A DNA stretch of 64,000 nt, from contig JABMCL010002055.1 in assembly GCA_018857735.1 (NCBI GenBank), positions 1,288,501 through 1,352,500 of the forward strand, read 5' to 3'. Numbering within the stretch: the first letter of the stretch is position 1; the number at the start of each line of letters is the position of its first letter. Source of the DNA: Alviniconcha marisindica. Lineage: Eukaryota > Mollusca > Gastropoda > Provannidae. Positions 14,701 through 26,800 of this stretch are shown piece after piece. The position numbers were made by a program, and so were the translations under genes. Under the pieces are notes generated by a model. That model had not been told where the DNA came from and did not search any database. It saw nothing but the letters and a program-made list of their open reading frames with translations.

Positions 14701-16514
14701 TCATTTTTTTTTTTTTTCTTTTTAAATCACAGTTAAATATCAGTCACAATAAAAGGCAGATATTCATCAATCTGTTCTGATGCACACTGCTTTATGCTGG
14801 AAGAGGATGGGGGAGAAAAAAGTGAAGTTGGATGATGGCAGAATTCCTGGCAGTAGGTCAAGCATGCAAAGCTGTATTCTGACCTAATCCAGGCTTTTAA
14901 GAGAGAACGTGTGATAGCTCTCAGTTTTTAGATGAGGGACACTAATTTCAGCATATACAGATAAAGGCAGTGTTTAGAAATTCAGAGTTCCTGGCAACAG
15001 CACAGACATGCAAGGCTATGTCCTGACCTAATCCAAGCTTTTAAGAGAGAACATTTGATAGCTCTGGGTTTTCAGCTGAGGGGCCTTCATTTCAACATCT
15101 ATGGTGATGCAGGGAAGAAATGCAGCCAGTGGCTTGAAGCACTGCTGCAAGTGAAGCGGACAAATTGCAAGGAACTGAAGTCAGGCCATGAGGCCTGCAT
15201 TCTTTGTGAACAACACAATAAGTTCAGGAAAAACTAACTTGAGTTCAGAATGAAAGTGCTACTTTTGACATGTCAATGCCACCCCTTTTGTGTGTCAGAT
15301 CTGGAACAGTTACCTGTTGCATTCAACAACAACAACAAAAAACCCAGGTTTTGTTCTTGAGTTGAAGCAGTTTGTAGTGCTTTTAGTGAAGACAGCCGCC
15401 TAACATGCAGTATAAACATGCATCTTTTCTTCTTTTGTTTGTAGAGAGATTGGTCATCTCCTTCCTGTGCATTGTAGACTTGCAGATGCTGGCTTGAGTC
15501 TGTTAGGGAAATCCCTGACAGTTCTTTTTATTTCACAGGTCATCTTTGTAGAGAAGGGGAGGGGTTGGGGGCGTATACAGTGGTATATACAATGGTATAT
15601 GGCCATCATGGAAACTACATACAGCAGTTTTCTAGTGTGTTCTAGTGTGAAGATAGATTTTTGCCAATAATTACGTAGGGTGTTTTTGCTAATATGTAGG
15701 GAGTGCACCAATAACATCTTGTACAGCTGTTGTTTCTACACCCTGGTCATCATTTTACCTGAAGTGAGTGGTAACCATTTGCAGTATCTAATTTGTATGA
15801 GCTTTTCTTTTCTTTTCTGGTTTGGTAGCTAATACATTGCAATATAATATTCAGCACTATGTGTGCTACTTTGAACTAACTTCTCAGCTTTTGAAGTGTG
15901 GGGTGTCTGAAAAGTGATTTCTAATTGAGTGATTGGGCTGTGCACATAGTTTGATTTAGATTTAGATTTTATTTTGCTTTGATTTAGATGCAGGCAGTTG
16001 ATTTAGATAGATTAAAAAATATAATCATTAGAAAGGGGGTAGTGAAACAAAACCGAGTTGTGTCCCATGTTGTTAACGTCACAAATGCAGCAGAACCATA
16101 CTCCAATTCTTTCTCAGGAAAAAGAGGTTCTAATCGCCTCCCTGAAGCGAGAGCTCAAGGAATCCAAAGAGCTGCTGGCAGCAGCAGAAAAATCCACAGC
16201 AGAGATGGCCTTGGCCTCAGGGTCACGGTCCCTCTCGCCCCAGACGCAGCAACAGATCGCCCATCTTCGCTCGGAGCTGCAGCGAGCGAGGTCAGCGCTG
16301 ATGGCCATGCAGGAGCGAAGCGGCTCGGAGAGCGAGAGCGGGGAGGTTGCGGAGCAGCAGGATGATGTGCAGAAGCTGGAGGCAGAGCTGAAGCTTCTGA
16401 GATCCTCTGCCAGCATGTCGGCCAAAGATTTTGTGAAGGTGAGCAGTCATGGTCATGGAGGCTGGCAAAGAGAACTTATTTGTTGACTGGATTTTAATGT
16501 ATTTTTTCTGTGGT

Positions 16515-16562
<48 letters not shown>

Positions 16563-19266
16563 GTGTGTGTGTGTGTGTGTGCGTGTGTGCGTGTGCGTGT
16601 GCATGCGTGCACAGATACCTGTGTGTTTGAATGTTTTGAATCTGGAACATAGATATCCACAGTGCGTAGTTTTCTATTACTCCATACAAGTGCCCCAGGC
16701 TGAAGCTTTATGGGCTGGGGACATGAAGAAGACAGTGTAGCTGCTTAAAAGGCTGGATAAAGGACAGCTTAAAGGCTACCATCACACTTCAGCTATACCA
16801 TGCGGCCACTGAAACTTCGAAAAGGAGACAGCAAGTCCACATAAACAATGAAACGGGGGCAACCTCTTCCACATGAAGCTCTCCCACTCTGGACAAAGAA
16901 GTATGCTAAAGGGGGGTGGGGTGGGGTGGAGGATCGGAAGCAGCTTACATTGTTGAAGACAGGCGATGAAAAAAAGGCATGACCCACATTGTCTTGACTG
17001 TCCTCACAGAAAGTTCAGGAGCTGCGGGAGGAACTGACCATGGAACACCAGCGCCACATCCGCGAGGTCCAGGAGGCAGCCCGGCAGGACCTAGAGATCA
17101 AGCTGACAGAGCTGCAGTCCCGCCACGACCACGAGACGCAGCAGCTGCAGCAGCTGCACCAGCGCAAGCTGCAGCAGGCCCTGTCCCAGCAGCAGCAGGA
17201 GCTGGAGAAGCAGCACAAGACGGAGCTCAACCACCTCCGAGTCCAGCACCAGCAGGAGATCGACCGCCTGCGCTCTGAGGAACTGGGTGAGTGGACCGGA
17301 TGGATTGTGCCGGGGAGTGCCTGAAGGGTTATGTAGCCTGGGGCAGGACTGGTGTGGTAACTGGAGAGTCGGGCGATGGCAGGATAGCAGAGTGCTCGGT
17401 GAGGGGTCGGTGAGGAGGCTGCACGCTGATAGCTTGGCAGGGCTTACAGCTGCAGTGCTACACGCGGCTTAACCCACCCGTGTCTCTTCAGCAGGAATGC
17501 AGTGGAACCCATTGAGAAAAACTTCGTCCAGGGTTCAATTTTTGTGTGTGAGAAAGTGCTTCTGCTGTGACGTTTCCTTGTGTTTCATTTCTGTCATTTA
17601 AGACCGTTTTCTGTTGAGAAATGCTTCATTTTTCCAATACAGAGGGAAGTGTTGAACGTGTCATCTTGCTTGCAGCCTCATTGACAGATGCCTCAGTGGC
17701 CCAGCGCCTCCACGCAGACATCTCAGCCACCCGGCAGATGGACCAGCAGATGATTGGCTCACTGAACGCAGCGGATGATGCCAGCATGACGGGAAGCTCC
17801 GACTCACAGGAGGCTTGCCCTGCACGCATTCAGGTCTGTGGGGTTATGCCGTTTGTGTTCGTTTCTGTGCCTGCCCTCGACTCTTGCTATTATTTGTTGG
17901 GGTAAACAGAACTGGCCGCTTCATGCTGGAAACAGAACTGGCCGCTTCATGTTGGAAACAGAACTGGCCGCTTCATGTTGGAAACACAACTGGCCGCTTC
18001 ATGTTGGAAACACAACTGGCTGCTTCTTGTTCACGGGCTCCTTTTTCCAACCTTTTCATTTTGTCCAAAAGTATTTTCAAGAATTAGAAGAATTGTAACA
18101 CATAAAATGATAATGAGTTAATACATTATTATCATAGACAACAAGAGCAAACAGTAAGAGGGGACTACAACAATGAAAACGGCAACAACAGATTGTTCTC
18201 AAGACAAACGATGATGTATATACCATGAGCTGTTTGAACGTTTTCATGACCTGCTTGACAGGCCTTGCTGGATGGTGTTCTCGAGACAAACGATGATGTA
18301 TATACCATGACTGTTGAACGTTTTCATGACCTGCTTACAGGCCTTGCTTGATCATGTTCTCGAGACAAACGATGATGTATATACCAATGAAAAGCTGTTT
18401 GAACGTTTTCATGACCTGCTTGACAGGCCTTGCTTGATGTGTTCTCGAGACAACGATGATGTATATACCATGAGCTGTTTGAACGTTTTCATGACCTGCT
18501 TACAGGCCTTGCTATGGTGTTCTCAAGACAAACGATGATGTATATACCATGAGCTGTTTGAACATTTTCATGACCTGCTTCACAGGCCTTGCTTGATCAT
18601 GTTCTCAAGACAAACGATGATGTATATACCATGAGCTGTTTGAACGTTTTCATGACCTGCTTGACAGGCCTTGCTTGCTGTTTGAACGTCAGGCCTTGCT
18701 CAATCGTGTTCTCAAGACAAACGATGATGTATATACCATGAGCTGTTTGAACGTTTTTATGACCTGCTTCACAGGCCTTGCTGGATCGACTGCGGGAAGC
18801 AGGGGAGCACATCCTGTCAGTCTCGGAGCTGGACTTCCTGCGGCGCCAGCTCAGCCCTCCGCGAGAGGCAGCACTGCAGGAGGCTTGGGAAGGGGAGAAA
18901 CTGGCCCTGGTCAAGACCATCCACGCCCTGAAAGAACTGCTGAGTCAGGCAGACCGAGTCAGTGCCAGGGTTGGTGTTGTTGTCCTTATCTTCACATGGT
19001 ACTTTGGAATACAGCTGTGAAAGAAAGAGAGTGAACAGAAGTGACTGTCAGCATTCTAAGCAGATTAAGAAATGGGGAATATTCACATTACGCTTATATG
19101 TTTACAGACACACAGGCATGTACAAGCATAACAATGCACATGTGCGTGTATGCATGCACACACATGCACAACACATACACAGCACACATGCGCACACAGC
19201 ACACATGCACACAGCACACATGCGCACACACACACATCGCACACACACACACACACACACAGCACA

Positions 19267-19312
<46 letters not shown>

Positions 19313-22300
19313 AGCACACGCACACACGCACACACACACCACACACACACACACAACACACACACACACAGCACACATGCACACACACTCTCTTTCTCTC
19401 AGCTGTCTCTCTGTCAGCTGTCTCTCTGTGTGTCACCTATGTATGTCACTTACTGTAGCACATGTACTGAGACTGGAGGTTGTTTGGCTTGTGTCGGACA
19501 CACAGCTGGAGGAAGGAGAGGCAGACTGGCGGTCGGACCTGATCCAGGCCCCTTGGTGGAGGTCTACAAGAGGGAGTGCCTGGGGCTGGAGGCGGAGCTG
19601 CACATGCTGCGTCTTCAGCAGGCCGGCCAGGAACACGCCCACTCCATCAAGAACCTCGACAACCGCTTGCGGGAACAGGTCAGCTGAAAAGGCATGGGGA
19701 AGGGGTGTTGATTTGGGCAAATTGGTGAGGTTTTCATTCTTGTTCCCACCTTCTGATTTCTTAGAAGTGGGTATGTGCTTACAGGAGCAGCAGCACAAGT
19801 CTTTTCCTTTTTTTGTTTGTTTTGTTTGTTCATTGATGTCTTGGGACACAATTTTTTTTGCAAATCTACTTTGTCTGAGAAAAGATGATATCTTCAGGCA
19901 GTTCCTTCATTTCTCTCAGAGAACATGGCAGCTGTAATCATCATATGTGTGGTACAGGTTTTTACCGTTTTACCAGTCATCTCTCTGCTCTCAGGCGACT
20001 AAACATGTCTGCTCTCTGGCAACTAAACATGGGTCTGTGGTTTCAGGAGCAGCTGCACCAGTCAGGTCTGGATGCCATGCTGCGCGCGGAGCGTCAGTCA
20101 CTTCTCACGGAGCTGCAGCAGCTGCAGTCTCGCCTGTCCCAGCTGAGGCGTGAGCAGCAAGACCTCCAGGCACAGATGACGGAGTCCCTGGCACAGCAGG
20201 AAGAGACGGCTACCAACAAAACATGGAAGCTGCAACGTGAAGGTACAGGTCACCCTCACAGGACTGCACTTGGTTGTCATGTTGTTTTTTCAATGTAACA
20301 TGATGGTCTTCTCAATAGGAATGGTTAGAAGATACTCTCCCCAGAAGTTTTTCAGTTGGTTTTTGATCATGCTTGTTAAAAGTCAACATTTGAAGTTGCG
20401 AAAACAGGGCTGTGGGTGTGGCCATTTTCCCCGAGTCATGAATGTGGCTGGTTTGTGGCAGAAGTGTATGGTTTTGTCACAGGTCAACCTTTTTCAGCTT
20501 GTCACCAGTTTTATCGATCAAACCAACATGGGTGTGCCTTGAGAAGTTCAAACTTCGAAGGAAAAAAGTACTTTTGTTGGTAAATACCAATACAGCAAGC
20601 GTAAAGGGTCAGCAGATGACACAGGTTGACACATTTTCTGTTTTTCAGCCAGCTGGCATCTTTGCTTGGAGTCCCCTTTAAAGTTGTGCTGCTCAGCCCA
20701 TGGCATGTCAGATTGCTGTCATTAGTGAAGAGCTTCCCTTCTGCCTGTAGGACATCATGTGGCATCCTGGGACATGAGGTGGCATCCTGGGACATCAGGT
20801 GGCATCCTGCTGAAATTCCAAAGTTCTCAACATGAATGTTCCTGGTTGGCTTAACCACAGGTCAAGACTACTATTGGCAAGGGAAAAAAAGTGAGACCGG
20901 CTGAACAAGTTCCTGGTCAGGGTTATGGGTTTGTGTTGCTGAAGGAGGCTGGTCTCTGTGTGTTTCAGTGCAAGTTCTTGAGTACAAGCTGCAGCAGGAG
21001 AAGGTGATCGAGGAGGACCTCCGGAAGGGTCTGGACGCGGAGCGGCGCCGCGTGGCAGAGCTATCTGCGGAACTGTCGCGAGACAAGGGGACGCTCATCT
21101 CGGTGCAGTCGGAGCTGCAGTCGACCCAGCTGCACCTGGCTCGCACCAAGGATGCCCTGGAGAGGGAACAGAACCGATTCACCTCCGTGACGTTAGTGTT
21201 CTTTTGCCACGGTCCTTTCTGTGTCTTAGCGGCTTGACAGTAACATAAGTGATCAGAAAGGTTTTATTATGGAATTCACTTGTTATGTTTGTGTTGGATG
21301 AATTGGTTTGTTTCACTTTGTTTGTTTCTTTGTTTGTGTTATGTTTCAGCAGTTTATGTGTTGTTTGGTTTGTTTTTGCCAAAATAGTTTTTTATTTACA
21401 GTAGCCTGAAACTAACCTTGTTTTAAAAAAAATATCAGTTTGTGTAATATTTTCTGCAGGAAGATAGTTGCCACAAATTATACAGACAAAAACCAATGAT
21501 TTCTGTTTTTTGATTAATATTTGTAGGTCGGCCATTTGGCTTGTTAGCCTTTTGTTTTATTGTATTACTTGATACTAGATTTTGCACCTTGGGAATGGGA
21601 GTAGCTTCTTCGCACCTGAAACCTACCTGAGCTTACCACAACATTGAGTTTTTGCTTGCTCATTTGGTTGATTAGTTGGTTGGTGCATTTGCTTGTTTGT
21701 TTGTTTGGTGGCACTGTATTGTATTGAAAGTGTTGTCCTGTGCCCCATACCTGCAGTGCATGGTTGGTTGGTTGGTTTGTGTGTCTGTTTGTTCGACAGT
21801 ATTGTATTGAAAGTGTTGTCCTGTGCCCCATACCTGCAGTGCATGGTTGGTTGGTTTGTGTGTGTGTTTGTTCTACGGTATTGTATTGAAAATGTTGTCC
21901 TGTGCCCCATACCTGCAGTGCATAGTTGGTTGGTTGGTTTGTGTGTTTGTTCTACGGTATTGTATTGAAAATGTTGTCCTGTGCCCCATACCTGCAGTGT
22001 ATGGTTGGTTGGTGTGTGTGTGTGTGTTTGTTCTACGGTATTGTATTGAAAATGTTGTCCTGTGCCCCATACCTGCAGTGTATGGTTGGTTGGTGTGTGT
22101 GTGTGTGTTTGTTCTACGGTATTGTATTGAAAATGTTGTCCTGTGCCCCATACCTGCAGTGCATGGTTGGTTGGTGTGTGTGTGTTTTTGTTCTACAGTA
22201 TTGTATAGAAAGTGTTGTTCTGTGCCCCATACCTGCAGTGCATGGTTGGTTGGTGTGTGTGTGTGTTTGTTCTACGGTATTGTACAGAAAATGTTGTCCT

Positions 22301-22936
22301 GTGCCCCATACCTGTAGTGCATGGTTGGCTGGTTGGTTTGTCTGTGTGTTTGTTCTACGGTATTGTACAGAAAATGTTGTCCTGTGCCCCATACCTGCAG
22401 TGCGTGGTTGGCTGGTTGGTTTGTCTGTGTGTTTGTTCTACGGTATTGTATTGAAAGTGTTGTCCTGTGCCCCATACCTGCAGTGCAAATCAGCCAGCAG
22501 AGGAGAGCGAGGGAAGGTAGGTGTTGGCTCCTACAAAGGGGGTAGCTTCTCTCGGCACCTTTCCACCTTTGGGTGTGGGCTGTGGCACTGTAGCCAGCAA
22601 GGCCCCCGCTGAGTTTGACGTGACTGTGGGGCATTGCTTGTACCTCCAGTGTATGGTGGCAGATTGCGTCCTCTTCCTTCCTAACCACCACTTCAGTACG
22701 GTGTGGGATGGTGTAGATACCGATTGGCTGTAAAGTGGCTGGCTTCCTTTGTACTGGTCTATTTTAACCCCCTACCCACTTTATTTTGTTGTAGTTTTTT
22801 GTTGTTGTTCTTATTGGCTCGTTTTGTTTACTGTTGGTTTTGATGGAGGGTTGTGGGTGTGTCCTTGGGTGCAATTTGTTTTTTGTGCCACTAGAATGTT
22901 GATTCAGATTCATTGTTTATGTTTTTAACTGGGCTG

Positions 22937-23013
<77 letters not shown>

Positions 23014-23769
23014 CTTCTGCTTCTTTCTTCCCCGCCTCGCCCCCCAGCAAACTGTCTAATACTTATGCTCTAAAAGCATGCACCAGTCAAATTTTGGCCC
23101 CTGTTTTTATTTCTTTGTTTTATTCTTGAACTGTGACCTTTCTACAGGCAAGAGTGGAGCGCGTGTCTGTGAGTTTTCTCTTCCTTTCTCAGCACGCCTT
23201 GCCTCCCTTTGACATAGTGTGAATGTGCAGGACTAGCGCCAGCTGCATGAAACCGCTCTGTATTGTTCATACACCGCTTCCGGTGTCTCGAATGACCAGT
23301 GATTTATGAGACAAGTAGGCGTGTCTTTGTATAGAAGAACAGTGACATGTAGAATAGGTCAGAAATGGATATGCTGTGATGTGATGTGAGTGAGTGGTCA
23401 CGTAAGCATGCCGAGATAGTCTAGTCTTTGATTCCCTTTGATCGCAGATTCCAGTGTTTGCCTCTGTCATTCCTTGGAATGCTGATTCCAAAGATAGTCT
23501 CTTTGATTCCCTGGAATGCAGACTCTTTCAAATATAATTGACTTAGATTCACAGGTGTGACTGTGAGGTACTGTTGTAACTGGCATGATCCAGCAATGTT
23601 GATGTTACAGTACGGATAGTTTTCATCTGCCATTGGTTCAGTGAGATGCAGTCATACCAGACTATTTTGGAATCAGACTTTAGTGCAAAAATCCTTGCTT
23701 TATTATATTCAATCAGTATATTCAGTTGGGTTTGACATTATAAGATAGCATATTTGTACATGCACATGG

Positions 23770-23832
<63 letters not shown>

Positions 23833-26800
23833 CATGCATGTATGCACAGGCACGCATGCACACACACACACTCTTGCTTTTTGGTCTTAGAGGACTTGCA
23901 AGTTTTTTTAGTTTTTTCTTTTAGACCCAGTATTTGTTAGAGTGTGTGAGTTGTGGTGTGCAACTAACACAAGCAGTGGTGATGGCACACTCAGCGTCTT
24001 TTTACAGCAAAGCATTGTGGAGCTTCTCTGCAGCTTGAGTCTTGATGAATGCCTTACTCCAGTCCATGCTTTGTTACAACTGAGTTCAGAGATTTAGACA
24101 GGCAGTCAAATGTATTTATCCGCCCTCAGCAAACTGCACACCATATTAAACCAAAAGAGAAAGATTCTGCCTTCTGAACACCAGCTGAGAGTACATTTTG
24201 AACACCAGCTGAGAGTGCTTTCTGAACACTAAGAGTACTTTCTGAACACCATCTGGGAGTACCTTTTGAACACTAGCTGAGAGTACTTACACCAGCTTAG
24301 AGTACTTTCTGAACACCAGCTGAGAGTACTTTCTGAACACCAGCTGGGAGTACTTTCTGAACTATTATTGAGAGTACTTTCTGAACATCAGCTAAGAGTA
24401 CTTTCTGAACAGCTGGGAGTACTTTCTGAACAATTGCTGAGAGTACTTTCTGAACACCAGCTGAGAGTACCTTTTGAACACCAGCTGAGAGTACTTTCTG
24501 AACACTAGTTGAGAGTACTTTCTGAACACCAGCTGGGAGTACTCCCTGAACACCAGTTGGGAGTACTTTCTGAACAATTGCTAAGAGTACTTTCTGAACT
24601 CCAGCTGAGAGTGCTTTCTGAACACCAGCTGAGTACTTCCTGAACACCATCTGAGAGTACTTTTTGAACACCAGCTGAGAGTACTTTCTGAACACCAGCT
24701 GGGAGTACTTTCTGAACACCAGCTGGAGTACTTTCTGAACAATTGCTGAGAGTACTTTCTCAACACCAGCTGAGAGGACAGAAAATCAGGAAACTGTATA
24801 GAATCCACAGAGAGAAGACTGGGTTGGAACTGAGAGGAAGGCTGCGCTCTTAGCTGTTTTCAGATGGGTTGCTGAGTGACTCTCAAAAATGGCACCACTG
24901 CTCTTCAGGCCATGGGCAACTTTGTTGGGGGGGGGGGGGGGGGGTATGCTGACCGACACTCTGCTAGTTGAAGTATCTCTGTAAAGTAAACAAGGCTGAT
25001 GTTGAGTTCAGGTCTCCTACACTTGGTTGTGATGATTCCAGAACCTCATCTTTTGTCTTTGATGCTTTGTTGTTGCGTATGGCACGTCCTGTGTCCCAGG
25101 CAGTGCTCCCTACCAGCTTCTCCCCAGATTCCCAACCCACTGTGACCACAAACCCATCCACCCAGAGCCTTGTTTAACATTTCCACTTCCATTATAAGCA
25201 ACCACCCGGCCTTGAGTGAGACCTCCCTCCACCTCATTGTAAGCAACCACCTAGCCTTGAGTGAGACCTCCACCTCATTATAGGCAACCACCCAGCCTTG
25301 AGTGAGACCTCCACCTCATTGTTAGCAACCACCCAGCCTTGAGTGAGACCTCCGCCTCATTGTAAGCAACCACCTAGCTTTGAGTAAGACCTCCCTCCAC
25401 TTCATTGTAAGCAACTACCCAGCCTTGAGTGAGACCTCCACCTTATTGTATGCAACCACCCAGCCTTGAGTAAAACCTCCCTCCACCTCATTGTAAGCAA
25501 CCATCCAGCCTTGAGTGAGACCTCCCTCCACCTCATTGTAAGCAACCACCCAGCCTTGAGCTGGACCTCCACCTCATTGTAAGCAACCACCCAGCCTTGA
25601 GTGAGACCTCCATCTCATTGTAAGCAACCACCCAGCCTTGAGTGAGACCTCCATCTCATTGTAAGCAACCACCCAGCCTTGAGTAAGACCTCCACCTCAT
25701 TGTAAGCAACCACCCAGCCTTGAGTGAGACCTCCATCTCATTGTAAGCAACCACCCAGCCTTGAATGAGACCTCTCTCCACCTCATTGTAAGCAACTACC
25801 CAGCCTTGAGTGAGACCTCCACCTCATTGTAAGCAACCACCCAGCCTTGAGTGAGACCTCCCTCCACCTCATTGTAAGCAACTACCCAGCCTTGAGTGAG
25901 ACCTCCACCTCATTGTAAGCAACCACCCAGCCTTGAGCAAAACGTCTGCCTGTCATCATTGTAAACAGCCAACCCAACATTAATTTAGACTTCTGCCTTT
26001 GCAAATAACCACCCCGCCTTGATTGAGGTTTTGCTTGTCATTGTGAGTCACCGAACCCTGATTGAGACCTCCACCTTCTGCCTGTATTTTCCTTGATTAA
26101 TCCAGCTTTTGAAATCTGGTGTAATCAGAATGTCTGGTGTATGTTTGTTTGTGTTTTTGTTTTTTGTTTGTTTTAATATTGCCTGAAATTATTTTCATTA
26201 TTGCTGTCTTTGATTGTGTCCCTTTGCCCTGACTCACCTGGGCATTTTTCTGTTTCTACCAGCTACAGTCGGTTATTGTAAAAATCTCATTCTGTACACG
26301 CGCGCTTACACTTAAGGGAATTCCAGTGCTTATGTCAGTGTGTTCTGTATTATTTTTAAAGCTGTCTGCTGCATGTGTTGCGTTTGGGATGAAGCAAAAT
26401 GTCCGTCACAAATCATGCGGTCTTTGCCAAACTGCAGTGTCTTGTTTCTTTGTGTTTTTGTTCAGACTAAAAAGGAAAAAGAGAAGAAGAAGAAAAAAAG
26501 AGAAGAAAAAAAGAGAGGAAGTTTTGAAAGTAAAGCTAGTGCACGATAAAATCTGAAGAGTTAGTCTTCTTTGTGCAACAATTCAGTTTGGTGCCGTACC
26601 TCATCATTTTTGTTTTATTTTATTTTTAAGCTGAATGTTTTTGGCTGAAGGCAAGTTGCATGCAAAAAAAAAAAAAAAAAAGTGCAACAAAATAAATGTC
26701 CAAATTTTTTACAAGCTGTTGTTGCTTGGATCTGTGCTAGTGTTTTTATTTGGGTTTGGCATGCAGGGAAGAGGGATGTGTATCATGTTATTTTATGGAA

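Noticed and set aside
19041..19937. 298-codon plus-strand frame
   Set aside because: Most of it is translated CA microsatellite; only its end overlaps exon 15, largely in the wrong frame.
24170..24780. Repeat protein of VQKVLSAG units on the minus strand
   Set aside because: The 24-base unit is a multiple of three, so an open frame is expected by chance; there is no start context or splice partner.
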